Assembly (NCBI GenBank): GCA_947472615.1
Contig: CANJEY010000003.1
Location: forward strand, 1 to 34,140
Origin: Beijerinckiaceae bacterium
GTDB lineage: Bacteria; Pseudomonadota; Alphaproteobacteria; Rhizobiales; Beijerinckiaceae
Reading direction: 5' to 3'
DNA length: 34,140 nt
Below the pieces are notes generated by a model, which was not told the origin of the DNA, searched no databases, and saw only the letters and a list, made by a program, of their open reading frames with translations. A program made the translations under genes and the position numbers. Shown here piece after piece: positions 1-9,315 of this stretch (within the stretch, counting starts at the first letter, position 1; each line of letters opens with the position of its first letter).

Positions 1-1
1 C

Positions 2-346
2 GAGGGTCATTCGGAAGCCTCGCGTCGAGGCTGGGACGACCGCGGCGGCTCGCGCGGCCGCGATTATGACGACGACGATCGTCAGTCTTCGCGTGGTGGT
101 GGCGGCCGCAGCCAGGGTGGCTGGTTCGGCGATTCCGAAGGCCATTCGGAGGCGTCACGGCGTGGTTGGGAAAATCGAGGCGGCTCGCGCGGTCGCGATG
201 ACGACGACGACCGGCGTTCGTCGCGCGGCGGCGGGGCAGGCGGCGGCAACCGCGGTGGTGGCGGTGGTCGAAGCGGGCACGGGGGCTGGTTCGGCGATCC
301 GGAAGGCCACTCGCAGGCGGCTCGCCGTGGCTGGCAGGATCGCTGA
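2..346 (+). CDS. C-terminal part of a Gly/Arg/Asp-rich repeat protein (KGG-like), start outside the window
   Basis: This partial gene is open from the left edge to a TGA and is missing from the ORF track because it has no start here. The visible 114 residues hold three copies of a motif, (G)GWFGD-x-EGHS-x-A-x-RRGW, joined by low-complexity linkers of Gly, Arg, Ser and a run of four or five Asp. The copies differ at the DNA level mostly by synonymous changes (for example GAGGGTCAT, GAAGGCCAT and GAAGGCCAC all give EGH), so the frame is under protein-level selection. The motif resembles the KGG / stress-induced acidophilic repeat of small hydrophilic bacterial proteins; I infer that from pattern only. 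No signal peptide or membrane segment is visible in this part. Function is unknown; a stress or hydration role is a guess. Confidence 0.75.
   Translation, partial: EGHSEASRRGWDDRGGSRGRDYDDDDRQSSRGGGGRSQGGWFGDSEGHSEASRRGWENRGGSRGRDDDDDRRSSRGGGAGGGNRGGGGGRSGHGGWFGDPEGHSQAARRGWQDR
2..346 (+). repeat. Coding tandem repeat, two long units plus a partial third
   Basis: Within the partial KGG-like gene the unit runs from EGHS to the next WFGD(S/P). Unit 1 is 45 codons (about 2-136), unit 2 is 55 codons (about 137-301) and unit 3 is the final 14 codons plus stop. Unit 2 is longer because its Gly/Arg linker is expanded (GGGAGGGNRGGGGG). The EGHS...RRGW cores are conserved while the linkers drift in length. 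Confidence 0.75.
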
Positions 347-472
347 TCTCTCCATACGAATTTGACATTCGGCCCCGGTCTCTGCGTCTGGGGTCGTTTC
401 GTATCCGCTGTCGTGCTGCGCTTGGCAGGGCGGGCCCGCTCGTCTACACACACTTTTTCGCGGGATTGCCGA

Positions 473-1087
473 ATGACCATACGCGTGCACAAGGGCGACT
501 TGCCGGACGGCCTCGACTTCGGTTCAAGCGTCGCCATCGACACCGAGACGCTCGGCCTCAATCCGCACCGCGACAGGCTCTGCGTCGTGCAGCTGTCCGG
601 CGGCGACGGAAACGCGGAACTCGTGCAGGTAGAGCGCGGACAAAGCGCCGCCCCCAATCTGACGCGTCTGCTGCGCGACCCGGCGGTGCTCAAGATCTTT
701 CATTTCGGAAGGTTCGACATCGCCATGATGGCCAAGGCCTTCGGGGTCTTCGCCGTGCCGGTCTATTGCACCAAAATCGCCTCGAAACTGACCCGCACCT
801 ACACCGACCGGCATGGGCTGAAGGATCTGACCCGCGAACTTCTCGGCGTCGATCTATCCAAGCAGCAGCAGTCCTCCGACTGGGCGGCCGAGACGCTCAC
901 GGAAGCCCAGATCGCTTACGCCGCCTCCGACGTGCTGCACCTGCATGGCCTCAAGGCCCGTCTCGACGCCATGCTGGCGCGAGAGGGACGAACGGAGCTG
1001 GCGGCGGCCTGTTTCGGCTTTCTGCCCGACCGGGCGCACCTCGATTTGATGGGTTGGCCGGAGGCGGATATCTTTTCTCACGAATAG
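473..1087 (+). CDS. rnd: Ribonuclease D-type 3'-5' exonuclease, short form
   Basis: A DEDDy-family 3'-5' exoribonuclease that would trim structured RNA precursors in the cytoplasm. Catalytic positions are visible: D23 and E25 in DTETLGL (Exo I), D82 in HFGRFDIAMM (Exo II), and Y149 and D153 in YAASDVLHL (Exo III). At 204 residues it holds only the catalytic domain; the C-terminal HRDC domains of E. coli RNase D are absent, as is common for alphaproteobacterial versions. I chose the ATG at 473 rather than the longer ORF start at 362 because family similarity begins at MTIRVHKGDL and the upstream 37 residues are Arg/Ser-rich and unrelated. It lies just upstream of lptC, which is its usual neighbour in this group. 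Confidence 0.9.
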   Translation: MTIRVHKGDLPDGLDFGSSVAIDTETLGLNPHRDRLCVVQLSGGDGNAELVQVERGQSAAPNLTRLLRDPAVLKIFHFGRFDIAMMAKAFGVFAVPVYCTKIASKLTRTYTDRHGLKDLTRELLGVDLSKQQQSSDWAAETLTEAQIAYAASDVLHLHGLKARLDAMLAREGRTELAAACFGFLPDRAHLDLMGWPEADIFSHE

Positions 1088-1178
1088 GCGGACCGGCGGC
1101 CTCAAATTGGCCATCGACGCCGCGCTAAGACTTCGCAGTGAAACAGGCCGGGAGTTCCGGCGTCCGGAACGCGAGTTG

Positions 1179-1895
1179 ATGAGTCAGGTGGGGGCCACCC
1201 AGCCAGTCGCGCGCTATGAGCGGCCGCTTCGCGCCGGGCGTTCGCGCGCGTTTCAGGACGCCAGCCGCCACAGCCAGCGCGTGCGGCGTTTGAAACGCTT
1301 CATCGTGTTCGCCAGCGGCGCCGCGGTGATCGGCCTCGTCGGCGTGACGTTGCTCGACCCCTTCCGCAAATTGCCGGAGGGCGTTTCGGTCGGACAGACG
1401 AAGCTGGAAGGCACTCGCATCACGATGGAATTGCCAAAACTGAGCGGTTTCCGCAAGGATGGCAGGGCCTACGAAGTGCGCGCCGCGTCGGGGGTGCAGG
1501 ACATCAAGACCCCGAAGGTCATCGAACTCAAAGAGATCGACGCCCGCGTGTCGATAGCTGCGACCGACAGCGTCAACGCCTCCGCGCCGATCGGGATTTT
1601 CGACAGCGGGCGAGACTTTCTTCAGCTCCGGTCCGGCGACCGCGCGGGCGCTGTTCGGATCGTCAGCACGACGGGTTACGAGATCAAGCTGACCAATGCG
1701 GACGTGGATTTTCGCGAAGGAATCGTTCATTCGAACGAGCCGGTGGCGGTGCGCATGCCCAACGGGTCATTGTCGGCGGATCGTTTCAGTATGGCCGATA
1801 ACGGTCATGTGGTGACATTCGAGGGCAACGTGACCTCCGAGATCTGGCAGGACAAGTCTGACATCGCGCCGCTCGCGCCGGAGGCGAAGCCGTGA
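1179..1895 (+). CDS. lptC: LPS export protein LptC
   Basis: LptC is the bitopic inner-membrane part of the Lpt machine; it passes lipopolysaccharide from LptB2FG to LptA. The protein has a basic cytoplasmic N-terminus (SQRVRRLKR), one membrane segment at about residues 41-59 and a periplasmic beta-jellyroll region with the pattern GTRITMELPKLSGF and, near the end, LSADRFSM...VVTFEGNV. I prefer the ATG at 1179 (238 residues), where LptC-like sequence begins, over the longer ORF start at 1107. Its TGA overlaps the GTG start of lptA by 4 bp, indicating translational coupling. lptA and lptB follow, so this is the standard LPS transport block. Confidence 0.88.
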   Translation: MSQVGATQPVARYERPLRAGRSRAFQDASRHSQRVRRLKRFIVFASGAAVIGLVGVTLLDPFRKLPEGVSVGQTKLEGTRITMELPKLSGFRKDGRAYEVRAASGVQDIKTPKVIELKEIDARVSIAATDSVNASAPIGIFDSGRDFLQLRSGDRAGAVRIVSTTGYEIKLTNADVDFREGIVHSNEPVAVRMPNGSLSADRFSMADNGHVVTFEGNVTSEIWQDKSDIAPLAPEAKP

Positions 1896-2488
1896 CGTGG
1901 TTCAGGGGCCTTTTGCTTGTGGCGGCGGCGTGTTGCCTCGCTGGCGGCGCCTTGGCGCAGGGCCGCAGCGGATCGGTTCTGCCCGGCGCGAACGGGGGCG
2001 GTCCTATCTCGATCAACGCCGACAAGCTCGATTATTTCGACAAGGACCAGAAGCTGATCTACGCCGGCTCGGTCGTGGTGAAGCAGGGTGGGGCGACCCT
2101 GAAAGCGTCCGCGATCACGGTGTTCATGTCTGGCGAGACCGCTGGCGGCGCGCCCGGCAGCATGAACCAGATCAGGCGGCTCGAGGCGGCTGGACCCGTC
2201 ACGATCACCTCGCAGGATCAGGTCGGCGCGGGAGACCGGGGCTATTTCGAGCGCTCCGAGAACAAGGTGCACCTCGTCGGGCGCGTGTCGCTGACGCAGG
2301 GACCGAACGTCCAGACCTGCGACGAGCTGATCTACGACCTGACCCGCAACGTTGCGAGCTGCACCGGCAAGGGCAGTGGCCGGGTCAGCGGTATGTTCAC
2401 GCCCGGCTCCCAGCCGCCCGCCATCGACGACAAGCCGAAGCCTGACGCCGCAAAGCCCCGATCCACCAACCGCAATCCGCGCCCGTGA
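1892..2488 (+). CDS. lptA: LPS transport periplasmic protein LptA
   Basis: LptA forms the periplasmic bridge that carries lipopolysaccharide toward LptDE. The 198-residue product has a signal peptide ending near ALAQ (residue 23) and an OstA/LptA domain at about residues 38-150, beginning ISINADKLDYFDKDQ and containing repeated beta strands (LIYAGSVVVKQG, KVHLVGRVSLTQG). The tail is Pro/Lys-rich and probably disordered. Translation starts at GTG, sharing four bases with the lptC stop. Two cysteines late in the protein (near residues 143 and 157) could form a disulfide; I infer that only from position. Confidence 0.9.
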   Translation: MTWFRGLLLVAAACCLAGGALAQGRSGSVLPGANGGGPISINADKLDYFDKDQKLIYAGSVVVKQGGATLKASAITVFMSGETAGGAPGSMNQIRRLEAAGPVTITSQDQVGAGDRGYFERSENKVHLVGRVSLTQGPNVQTCDELIYDLTRNVASCTGKGSGRVSGMFTPGSQPPAIDDKPKPDAAKPRSTNRNPRP

Positions 2489-2581
2489 CGGCGCCTGCTG
2501 TTTGACGGTTGCGCCTGACATGGCGGCGCGATAGGCGATTGCGTCTGGAAGACACTCGACACCCGCCGGAAGCAGTCCCGT

Positions 2582-3478
2582 TTGCCCCAGCCATCGTCAG
2601 GCATCCTGAAATCGGCCGTCCGGTCGGCGCGCACCATGGCCGGCGCGGCGGCGGAATTGCTGTCGGGCGCGATCCCCGGGCTGTCGCGCCGCGACGCCGG
2701 GGAGGTTTTTGCGCCAGATGTCGATTCCAACGGTCCGGAGCCGCTGCATCTCGGCGCGGGTTCGCTTTGTGCCTATCATTTAGGCAAAGCGTATCGCGGA
2801 CGCCCAGTTGTGCAAAACGTCAGCCTTGCTGTCCGGCAGGGAGAGGCTGTCGGCCTGCTCGGTCCCAACGGCGCGGGCAAGACGACGGTATTTTACATGA
2901 TCACCGGGTTGGTCCGACCCGACAAGGGCGGCATCGAGCTTGATGGCCACGACGTGACCGATCTGCCCATGTACCGGCGCGCCCGTCTCGGCATCGGTTA
3001 TCTGCCGCAGGAAGCGTCGATCTTTCGTGGGCTCAATGTCGAGGACAACATCCGGGCCGTTCTCGAGGTGAACATCGCCGACAAGGACCAGCGGCAGGCG
3101 GAACTCGAAGCCCTGCTGGACGAATTCGACATCAAGCGCCTGCGCAAGTCGCCCTCGATTGCGCTGTCGGGCGGCGAGCGCCGCCGCTGTGAGATCGCTC
3201 GCGCGCTCGCCGGACAACCGTCCTACATGCTGCTCGACGAACCATTCGCCGGCATCGACCCGATCGCGGTCGGCGACATTCAGGATCTGGTGCGGCATCT
3301 GAAGCGGCGTGGCATCGGGGTGCTGATCACTGACCACAATGTCCGCGAAACGCTGGGTCTCATCGACCGCGCCTACATTATCCACTCCGGCCATGTGCTG
3401 ACCGAGGGCTCTCCGGAGGAGATCGTCGCCAATCCGGACGTCCGGCGCTTTTATCTTGGTGAAAGCTTCAGGATGTAG
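2582..3478 (+). CDS. lptB: LPS export ABC transporter ATP-binding protein LptB
   Basis: The cytoplasmic ATPase that powers LPS extraction with LptF and LptG (not in this window). Motifs are complete: Walker A GPNGAGKT (about 94-101), signature LSGGE (195-199), Walker B LLDEPFAGID (from 217) and switch His in TDHNVRE (about 252). The family core starts near residue 64, so about 60 residues form an N-terminal extension; such extensions occur in alphaproteobacterial LptB. The ORF begins at a TTG (2582); the first in-frame ATG is 2636 but has no clear ribosome site, and a GGAAG lies upstream of the TTG. The start is therefore uncertain. The 93-bp gap after lptA shows no obvious terminator. Confidence 0.92.
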   Translation: MPQPSSGILKSAVRSARTMAGAAAELLSGAIPGLSRRDAGEVFAPDVDSNGPEPLHLGAGSLCAYHLGKAYRGRPVVQNVSLAVRQGEAVGLLGPNGAGKTTVFYMITGLVRPDKGGIELDGHDVTDLPMYRRARLGIGYLPQEASIFRGLNVEDNIRAVLEVNIADKDQRQAELEALLDEFDIKRLRKSPSIALSGGERRRCEIARALAGQPSYMLLDEPFAGIDPIAVGDIQDLVRHLKRRGIGVLITDHNVRETLGLIDRAYIIHSGHVLTEGSPEEIVANPDVRRFYLGESFRM

Positions 3479-3639
3479 GCCGCTGAGATTGCACGCGTTG
3501 CGGTGACGGGCGCTTAACTGTTGCGATATTTTGCCCCAAGCAGCGCGATTGCGTATCGAAATCCTCAGCGACTCTGTGCTACAAGCAAGAAACGGGCCGA
3601 ATGTCTGGCCATGTTCCGTAGCGTTGCGAGTCGTTCAGG

Positions 3640-5247
3640 ATGGCGCTTTCCACCCGGTTGATGATGCGCCAGGGCCAGTCCTTGGTGATGACGCCGCAGC
3701 TTCTGCAGGCCATCAAGCTCTTGCAATTGTCCAGCGTCGAGTTGTCCGCCTTCGTGGAGGAGGAGCTTGAACGCAACCCGCTGCTGGAACGCGCGGAAGA
3801 CCGGCCCGACAGCCCGGACCTTCCCTTGGCGGCGACATCCGCAATGGCGGATGATTTCGATCCGTCCGACACGACCGACCGGGAACACACGAGCGAAGAA
3901 TTCAGCGAATACGGCGAGCGCGACTGGACCTCCGAACAGCTCGAAACCGATCGTGGCGCCCTGGAATCGAACCTCGGCACCGAAGTCGAGAACACATTCG
4001 ATGCTGACCGCACCGAAGCGACGGCTGAACGCGTTGCCGACTCGAACGATTTTTCGGCCAGCGCCTGGAGCGGCGCTCCGGGCGGCTCGCCTGATGGCGA
4101 GGCTCCCAATCTCGAAGCCTATGTGGCTGCGAAGCTCACCCTCAGCGAACATCTGGCCGAGCAGTTGGCGGTCGCGATCCATGATCCGGTCGACCGGGTC
4201 ATCGGTCAGGCGATCATCGATTCGCTCGACGAGAACGGTTATCTGAACGAACCGATCGACGATCTGGCGGATCGGCTTGGCGTCGCCCAGACGCGGGCGC
4301 AAGGCGTGCTGACGCTCGTGCAGACATTCGACCCGTCCGGGGTCGGCGCCCGCAACCTTGCGGAATGTCTGGCCATCCAGTTGCAGGAACTCGACCGTTA
4401 TGATCCCGCCATGCGCGCCATGGTGGCCAATCTGCCGTTGCTGGCGAAGCGCGACTTCGCAGCGCTGCGCAAGATCTGCGGCGTCGACGACGAAGACATC
4501 GCCGAAATGGTGCGCGAGATTCGCCGCCTCGATCCCAAGCCCGGACGGGCGTTCGGCGGCGGACCCTTGCAGCCTGTGGTGCCTGACGTGGTGGTCCGCG
4601 CGGCGGCCGATGGATCGTGGCACGTCGAACTGAATTCGGACGCGCTGCCGAAAGTGCTGGTGAACCAGACTTATGCGGCGGAAGTGTCGAAGGTCAAAGG
4701 CACGGCGGCCGACAAGTCTTTCGTGTCGAATTGCCTGCAGACCGCGAATTGGTTGACAAAAAGTCTGGAGCAGCGCGCCCGCACGATCCTCAAGGTCGCG
4801 ACCGAGATCGTGCGGCAGCAGGATGCGTTCTTCGCGCAGGGCGTCGAACATCTTCGTCCGCTGAACCTGAAGACGATCGCCGATGCGATCGGGATGCATG
4901 AATCGACTGTGTCGCGCGTCACGTCGAACAAGTATCTCGCGTCGCCGCGCGGCCTGTTCGAATTCAAGTATTTCTTCACCGCCTCGATCGCGGCGGGCAC
5001 AGGCGAAGCGCATTCGGCAGAGGCTGTACGTTTCCGCATCAAGCAGCTCATCGATCATGAGAGCCCCAACGATGTGCTGTCGGACGACGCCATCGTGGCG
5101 CGACTGAAAGCCGCAAACGTCGACATCGCCCGCCGCACGGTCGCCAAATATCGCGAGAGTTTGCGGATTCCCTCATCGGTCGACCGACGCCGCGAAAAGA
5201 CCGCAATGCAGGCGGAAGCGCGGCGCAAGGACCCGGCGCATGCGTGA
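3640..5247 (+). CDS. rpoN: RNA polymerase sigma-54 factor RpoN
   Basis: Sigma-54 directs RNA polymerase to -24/-12 promoters that need enhancer-binding activators, typically for nitrogen and related regulons. The 535-residue protein shows the Q/L-rich region I at the N-terminus (LVMTPQLLQAIKLLQLSS), an acidic region II (about 45-165), the core-binding region III (from about NLEAYVAAKL), a helix-turn-helix around MHESTVSRVTSNKYL, and the RpoN box ARRTVAKYRE at 497-506. A short tail ends HA. The start at 3640 places MALSTRLMMRQGQSLVMTPQL as expected, with CAGG just upstream. The neighbours lptB, hpf and ptsN form the classical rpoN cluster. Confidence 0.97.
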   Translation: MALSTRLMMRQGQSLVMTPQLLQAIKLLQLSSVELSAFVEEELERNPLLERAEDRPDSPDLPLAATSAMADDFDPSDTTDREHTSEEFSEYGERDWTSEQLETDRGALESNLGTEVENTFDADRTEATAERVADSNDFSASAWSGAPGGSPDGEAPNLEAYVAAKLTLSEHLAEQLAVAIHDPVDRVIGQAIIDSLDENGYLNEPIDDLADRLGVAQTRAQGVLTLVQTFDPSGVGARNLAECLAIQLQELDRYDPAMRAMVANLPLLAKRDFAALRKICGVDDEDIAEMVREIRRLDPKPGRAFGGGPLQPVVPDVVVRAAADGSWHVELNSDALPKVLVNQTYAAEVSKVKGTAADKSFVSNCLQTANWLTKSLEQRARTILKVATEIVRQQDAFFAQGVEHLRPLNLKTIADAIGMHESTVSRVTSNKYLASPRGLFEFKYFFTASIAAGTGEAHSAEAVRFRIKQLIDHESPNDVLSDDAIVARLKAANVDIARRTVAKYRESLRIPSSVDRRREKTAMQAEARRKDPAHA

Positions 5248-5304
5248 TAAATTATTGAAATAATGACATAAAATGCCTTCCGACACGGCTCGTTGGGCCT
5301 GCGG

Positions 5305-5333
5305 TTGACTTCCACTTCGGAGCCTCTTAACCC
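5305..5333 (+). promoter_or_regulatory. Candidate housekeeping promoter for hpf
   Basis: TTGACT at 5305-5310 is followed after 17 bases by TAACCC at 5328-5333. The -35 element is close to the alphaproteobacterial TTGAC consensus; the -10 is weak. It lies about 57 bases before the hpf start, in the 142-bp rpoN-hpf gap, and would allow hpf to be expressed separately from rpoN. Confidence 0.3.
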
Positions 5334-5389
5334 TCACGAACAGGCACTGGCCTGCCCCTCTGGGCCCGACGCACGGCAAGACAGGACGG

Positions 5390-5980
5390 ATGGAAATGGC
5401 GCTGCGCGTATCGGGAAAGAACTTCGATATCGGCGAGGCGATGCGCCAACATGTGCAGGACCGAATCGGCGGCTCGGTCGAAAAATATTTCGACGGCTCA
5501 GTCACCGGCCATATCGTGATCGACCACGAAGGCACCGGCTACCGGACCGATTGCACCCTGTATTTGACGTCCGGCACGTCGCTGCATGCCGAAGGCCGCG
5601 CGCACGAGCCTTACGCCAGCTTCGAGCAGGCCGCCGATCGTCTTGAAAAGCGTCTGCGTCGCTACAAGCAGCGGCTGAAGGGACATCATGTCGCCGGTCA
5701 TGTGCAGCCCGTTGAAACCGGCGTCGTGGCTGACTATGTGCTCGAAGCTCCAGACGAGGAAACGCACGACGCCAAGGACTTCAGCCCGCTGATCATCGCG
5801 GAGCGGACCTCGGCCATGAAGGAGATGTCGGTGTCCAACGCCGTTCTCGAACTCGACGCGACGGGCGCGCCCGTGCTGGCTTTCCGGCACGCGACGTCAG
5901 GCCGCATCAATCTCGTCTTCCGTCGAACCGATGGAAACATCGGCTGGATCGACCCTTCCGAAGCGACCGCCAAGAACTAG
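5390..5980 (+). CDS. hpf: Ribosome hibernation-promoting factor, long form (HPF/RaiA family)
   Basis: The protein would bind the 30S subunit and dimerise 70S ribosomes into inactive 100S particles in stationary phase. Two domains are visible in 196 residues: an N-terminal S30AE domain (about 4-100; ALRVSGKNFDIGEAMRQHV, ending in a basic RLEKRLRRYKQRLKGHH helix) and a C-terminal dimerisation domain (about 135-188; PLIIAERTSAMKEMSVSNAV...FRRTDGNIGWIDP). Having both makes it the long form. ATG codons at 5390 and 5396 are both possible (MEMALRV); I kept the first, preceded by AGGACGG. The rpoN-hpf-ptsN order is typical. Confidence 0.94.
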   Translation: MEMALRVSGKNFDIGEAMRQHVQDRIGGSVEKYFDGSVTGHIVIDHEGTGYRTDCTLYLTSGTSLHAEGRAHEPYASFEQAADRLEKRLRRYKQRLKGHHVAGHVQPVETGVVADYVLEAPDEETHDAKDFSPLIIAERTSAMKEMSVSNAVLELDATGAPVLAFRHATSGRINLVFRRTDGNIGWIDPSEATAKN

Positions 5981-6060
5981 TTCGACCGAGGCCCGGTTTC
6001 GTTCGTTGCACGGCATGGAACTTGCGTTTGCCAGATCAATTATCGGAACCGGATTCGAAG

Positions 6061-6525
6061 ATGCCGCACAGAGATCTGATTACGGCCGACGCGATAATCC
6101 CGGCGTTGAAAGCCTCGACGAAGAAGCAGGTGTTGCTCGACCTGAGCGAGCGCGCCGCTGAACTCTCCGGGCTCAACCAGCGGGAAATCTTCGATTCGCT
6201 GATTCAGCGCGAGCGATTGGGCTCGACTGGCGTGGGCAACGGCATCGCAATTCCGCACGGCAAGCTCGCGAAAGCGCAGAAACTATTCGGGGTCTTCGCC
6301 CGGCTGGAAAAGCCGGTGGCGTTCGAGTCGCTCGACGGTCAGCCGGTGGATCTGATCTTTCTGCTGATCGCGCCTGAAACCGCAGGCGCCGATCATCTGA
6401 CGGCGCTGGCTCGCATCGCCCGCAGTCTGCGCGATCCGGTTCTGGTCGCCAAGCTCAGAGCCAGCCGCGATCCCTCCGCCCTTTACGCGCTGTTCTCGCA
6501 GGCCCCCATCTCGCACGCGGCCTGA
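6061..6525 (+). CDS. ptsN: PTS IIA-like nitrogen regulatory protein PtsN (EIIA-Ntr)
   Basis: PtsN is the terminal phosphoacceptor of the regulatory nitrogen-PTS (PtsP-NPr-PtsN) and modulates carbon/nitrogen and potassium responses by protein contacts. The 154-residue protein is one EIIA type-2 domain, with the phosphorylated His at about residue 66 in GNGIAIPHGK, followed by the family pattern PVAFESLDGQPVDLIFLLIAPE. I chose the ATG at 6061 over the ORF-track start at 6022 because similarity begins at MPHRDLI and the upstream codons look non-native. It sits 80 bp after hpf. Its TGA abuts the TCA stop of the convergent glucokinase gene with no spacer. Confidence 0.93.
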   Translation: MPHRDLITADAIIPALKASTKKQVLLDLSERAAELSGLNQREIFDSLIQRERLGSTGVGNGIAIPHGKLAKAQKLFGVFARLEKPVAFESLDGQPVDLIFLLIAPETAGADHLTALARIARSLRDPVLVAKLRASRDPSALYALFSQAPISHAA

Positions 6526-7524
6526 TCACCGCCAGGCGCGGCTCGTATAATCGATCGCATATCGCGCCGGATCGAAGGCGATAGCCGCCATTCCATCGAG
6601 TACGGCGTCCGGCGCAATGAGCAGCCGCGTGCCGATGCGCCGCGCCAGATCGGCGACTGGTTCCTTGTGACAGAACGCGGCGCGGAAGGTCGCCGCATCG
6701 AGCAGGCCCGACAGCCGTGGCAGGATGCCGCCCGCCAGGGTCACCCCGCCGGTGGCGCTGAATGTGATCGCCATGTCGCCGGCGAATCGCCCCGCCAGCC
6801 GCCAGAACTGCCGGACGGAATCGGCTTCATGGCCGGACGGTTTGCGCACGGCGGCTGTCGTGATCGCCGCCGCGTGCCGATCCTCGGGACGGATCGGCGC
6901 TCCCGTGCGCGCCGCGTGCAGACGCTCCAGTCCGTGCCCGGACAGCAGCGTTTCGGCCGTCATCCGACCATGGAAACGCTCGATGCGTGGCCACAGTTCT
7001 TCCTCCTCCGGGCCCACCGGCCCGATGTCGATGTGCCCCGCCTCGCTCGGCAGGGCGACGAACCGGCCGCTAATTTCCAGCAGCGCCGCGACTCCCAGCC
7101 CCGTGCCGGGGCCCAGAACCAGGCGCGGGCCGGAGCCGGTCGGCAGGTCGGGACCGATACTGAGCGCCTGATCCGGCCGGATCACCGGCAGCGACAGGGC
7201 CTGAGCCTCGAAATCGTTCAACAGCAATCCTTGGGCGAGACCGAATCGCTGCGCGATGGCGGGTCCATCCAGTCGCCATGCCGCATTGGTCAGTGTCAGG
7301 TGGCGGCCTTCCACCGGCCCCGCCCCGCAGGCGACGAGTGTGGCCGGCCGCACGCCGGCGGCTTCCAGCACGCTCGCCACGGCGGCTTCGAAATCGGGAA
7401 AGTCGGCGGTGCGAACCTTCGCCAGCAGTTTGGGCAAACCGCCGCGCTCCGTCACCACCGCGATTCGGGTGTTCGTCCCGCCGATGTCGCAGACCACGAG
7501 GGGCGTCGGAAACTCGACTGTCAT
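6526..7524 (-). CDS. glk: Glucokinase (Glk family)
   Basis: Phosphorylates glucose with ATP to glucose 6-phosphate in the cytoplasm. The 332-residue sequence matches the proteobacterial Glk family rather than ROK kinases. It shows the phosphate-binding loop DIGGTNTR (13-20), LNDFEA with the catalytic Asp (about 105), GPGTGLGVA (about 139-147) and the sugar-binding SEAGHIDIGP (from 161). There is no ROK-type zinc-binding CGCxGC motif. It is transcribed divergently from fumarase (122-bp gap) and converges on ptsN with the two stop codons touching (TGATCA). I see no transporter or other glycolytic gene beside it. Confidence 0.92.
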   Translation of the reverse strand: MTVEFPTPLVVCDIGGTNTRIAVVTERGGLPKLLAKVRTADFPDFEAAVASVLEAAGVRPATLVACGAGPVEGRHLTLTNAAWRLDGPAIAQRFGLAQGLLLNDFEAQALSLPVIRPDQALSIGPDLPTGSGPRLVLGPGTGLGVAALLEISGRFVALPSEAGHIDIGPVGPEEEELWPRIERFHGRMTAETLLSGHGLERLHAARTGAPIRPEDRHAAAITTAAVRKPSGHEADSVRQFWRLAGRFAGDMAITFSATGGVTLAGGILPRLSGLLDAATFRAAFCHKEPVADLARRIGTRLLIAPDAVLDGMAAIAFDPARYAIDYTSRAWR

Positions 7525-7646
7525 CGGCGGAACTCCTGTGCTGTCGACAATCTTGCCCTCATCCGCCGATCTGACAACCGCGCGCCACTTGGCGCGGCAC
7601 GGGCGACGGCCTAGAACACGCCAGCTTCATCAAAGGCGCGGGTTCC

Positions 7647-9263
<1,617 letters not shown>

Positions 9264-9315
9264 CGCGTCGCGCGCCCGCGAGACGGGAAGCGGTGAAATC
9301 TGCTAGTCTCCCGGC

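Noticed and set aside
82-693. 203-residue minus-strand ORF at the left end
   Set aside because: Pro/Arg/Ser-rich antisense shadow of the KGG-like repeat and rnd.
1107-1178. Upstream start for lptC
   Set aside because: The extra 24 residues do not resemble LptC N-termini, and LptC-like sequence begins at the ATG at 1179.
3565-5058. 497-residue minus-strand ORF across rpoN
   Set aside because: It lies antisense to a complete sigma-54 gene. Its composition (Arg/His/Gln/Asp-rich, no domain) is the usual shadow in GC-rich DNA.
5251-5264. ATTATT-GA-AATAAT dyad just after rpoN as a terminator
   Set aside because: Pure A/T stem of 6 bp is too weak to terminate, and no U-tract follows.
5248-5389. 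Sigma-54 promoter or autoregulatory site in the rpoN-hpf gap
   Set aside because: I found no GG-N10-GC spacing matching TGGCAC-N5-TTGCA; only a weak housekeeping-type pair is visible.
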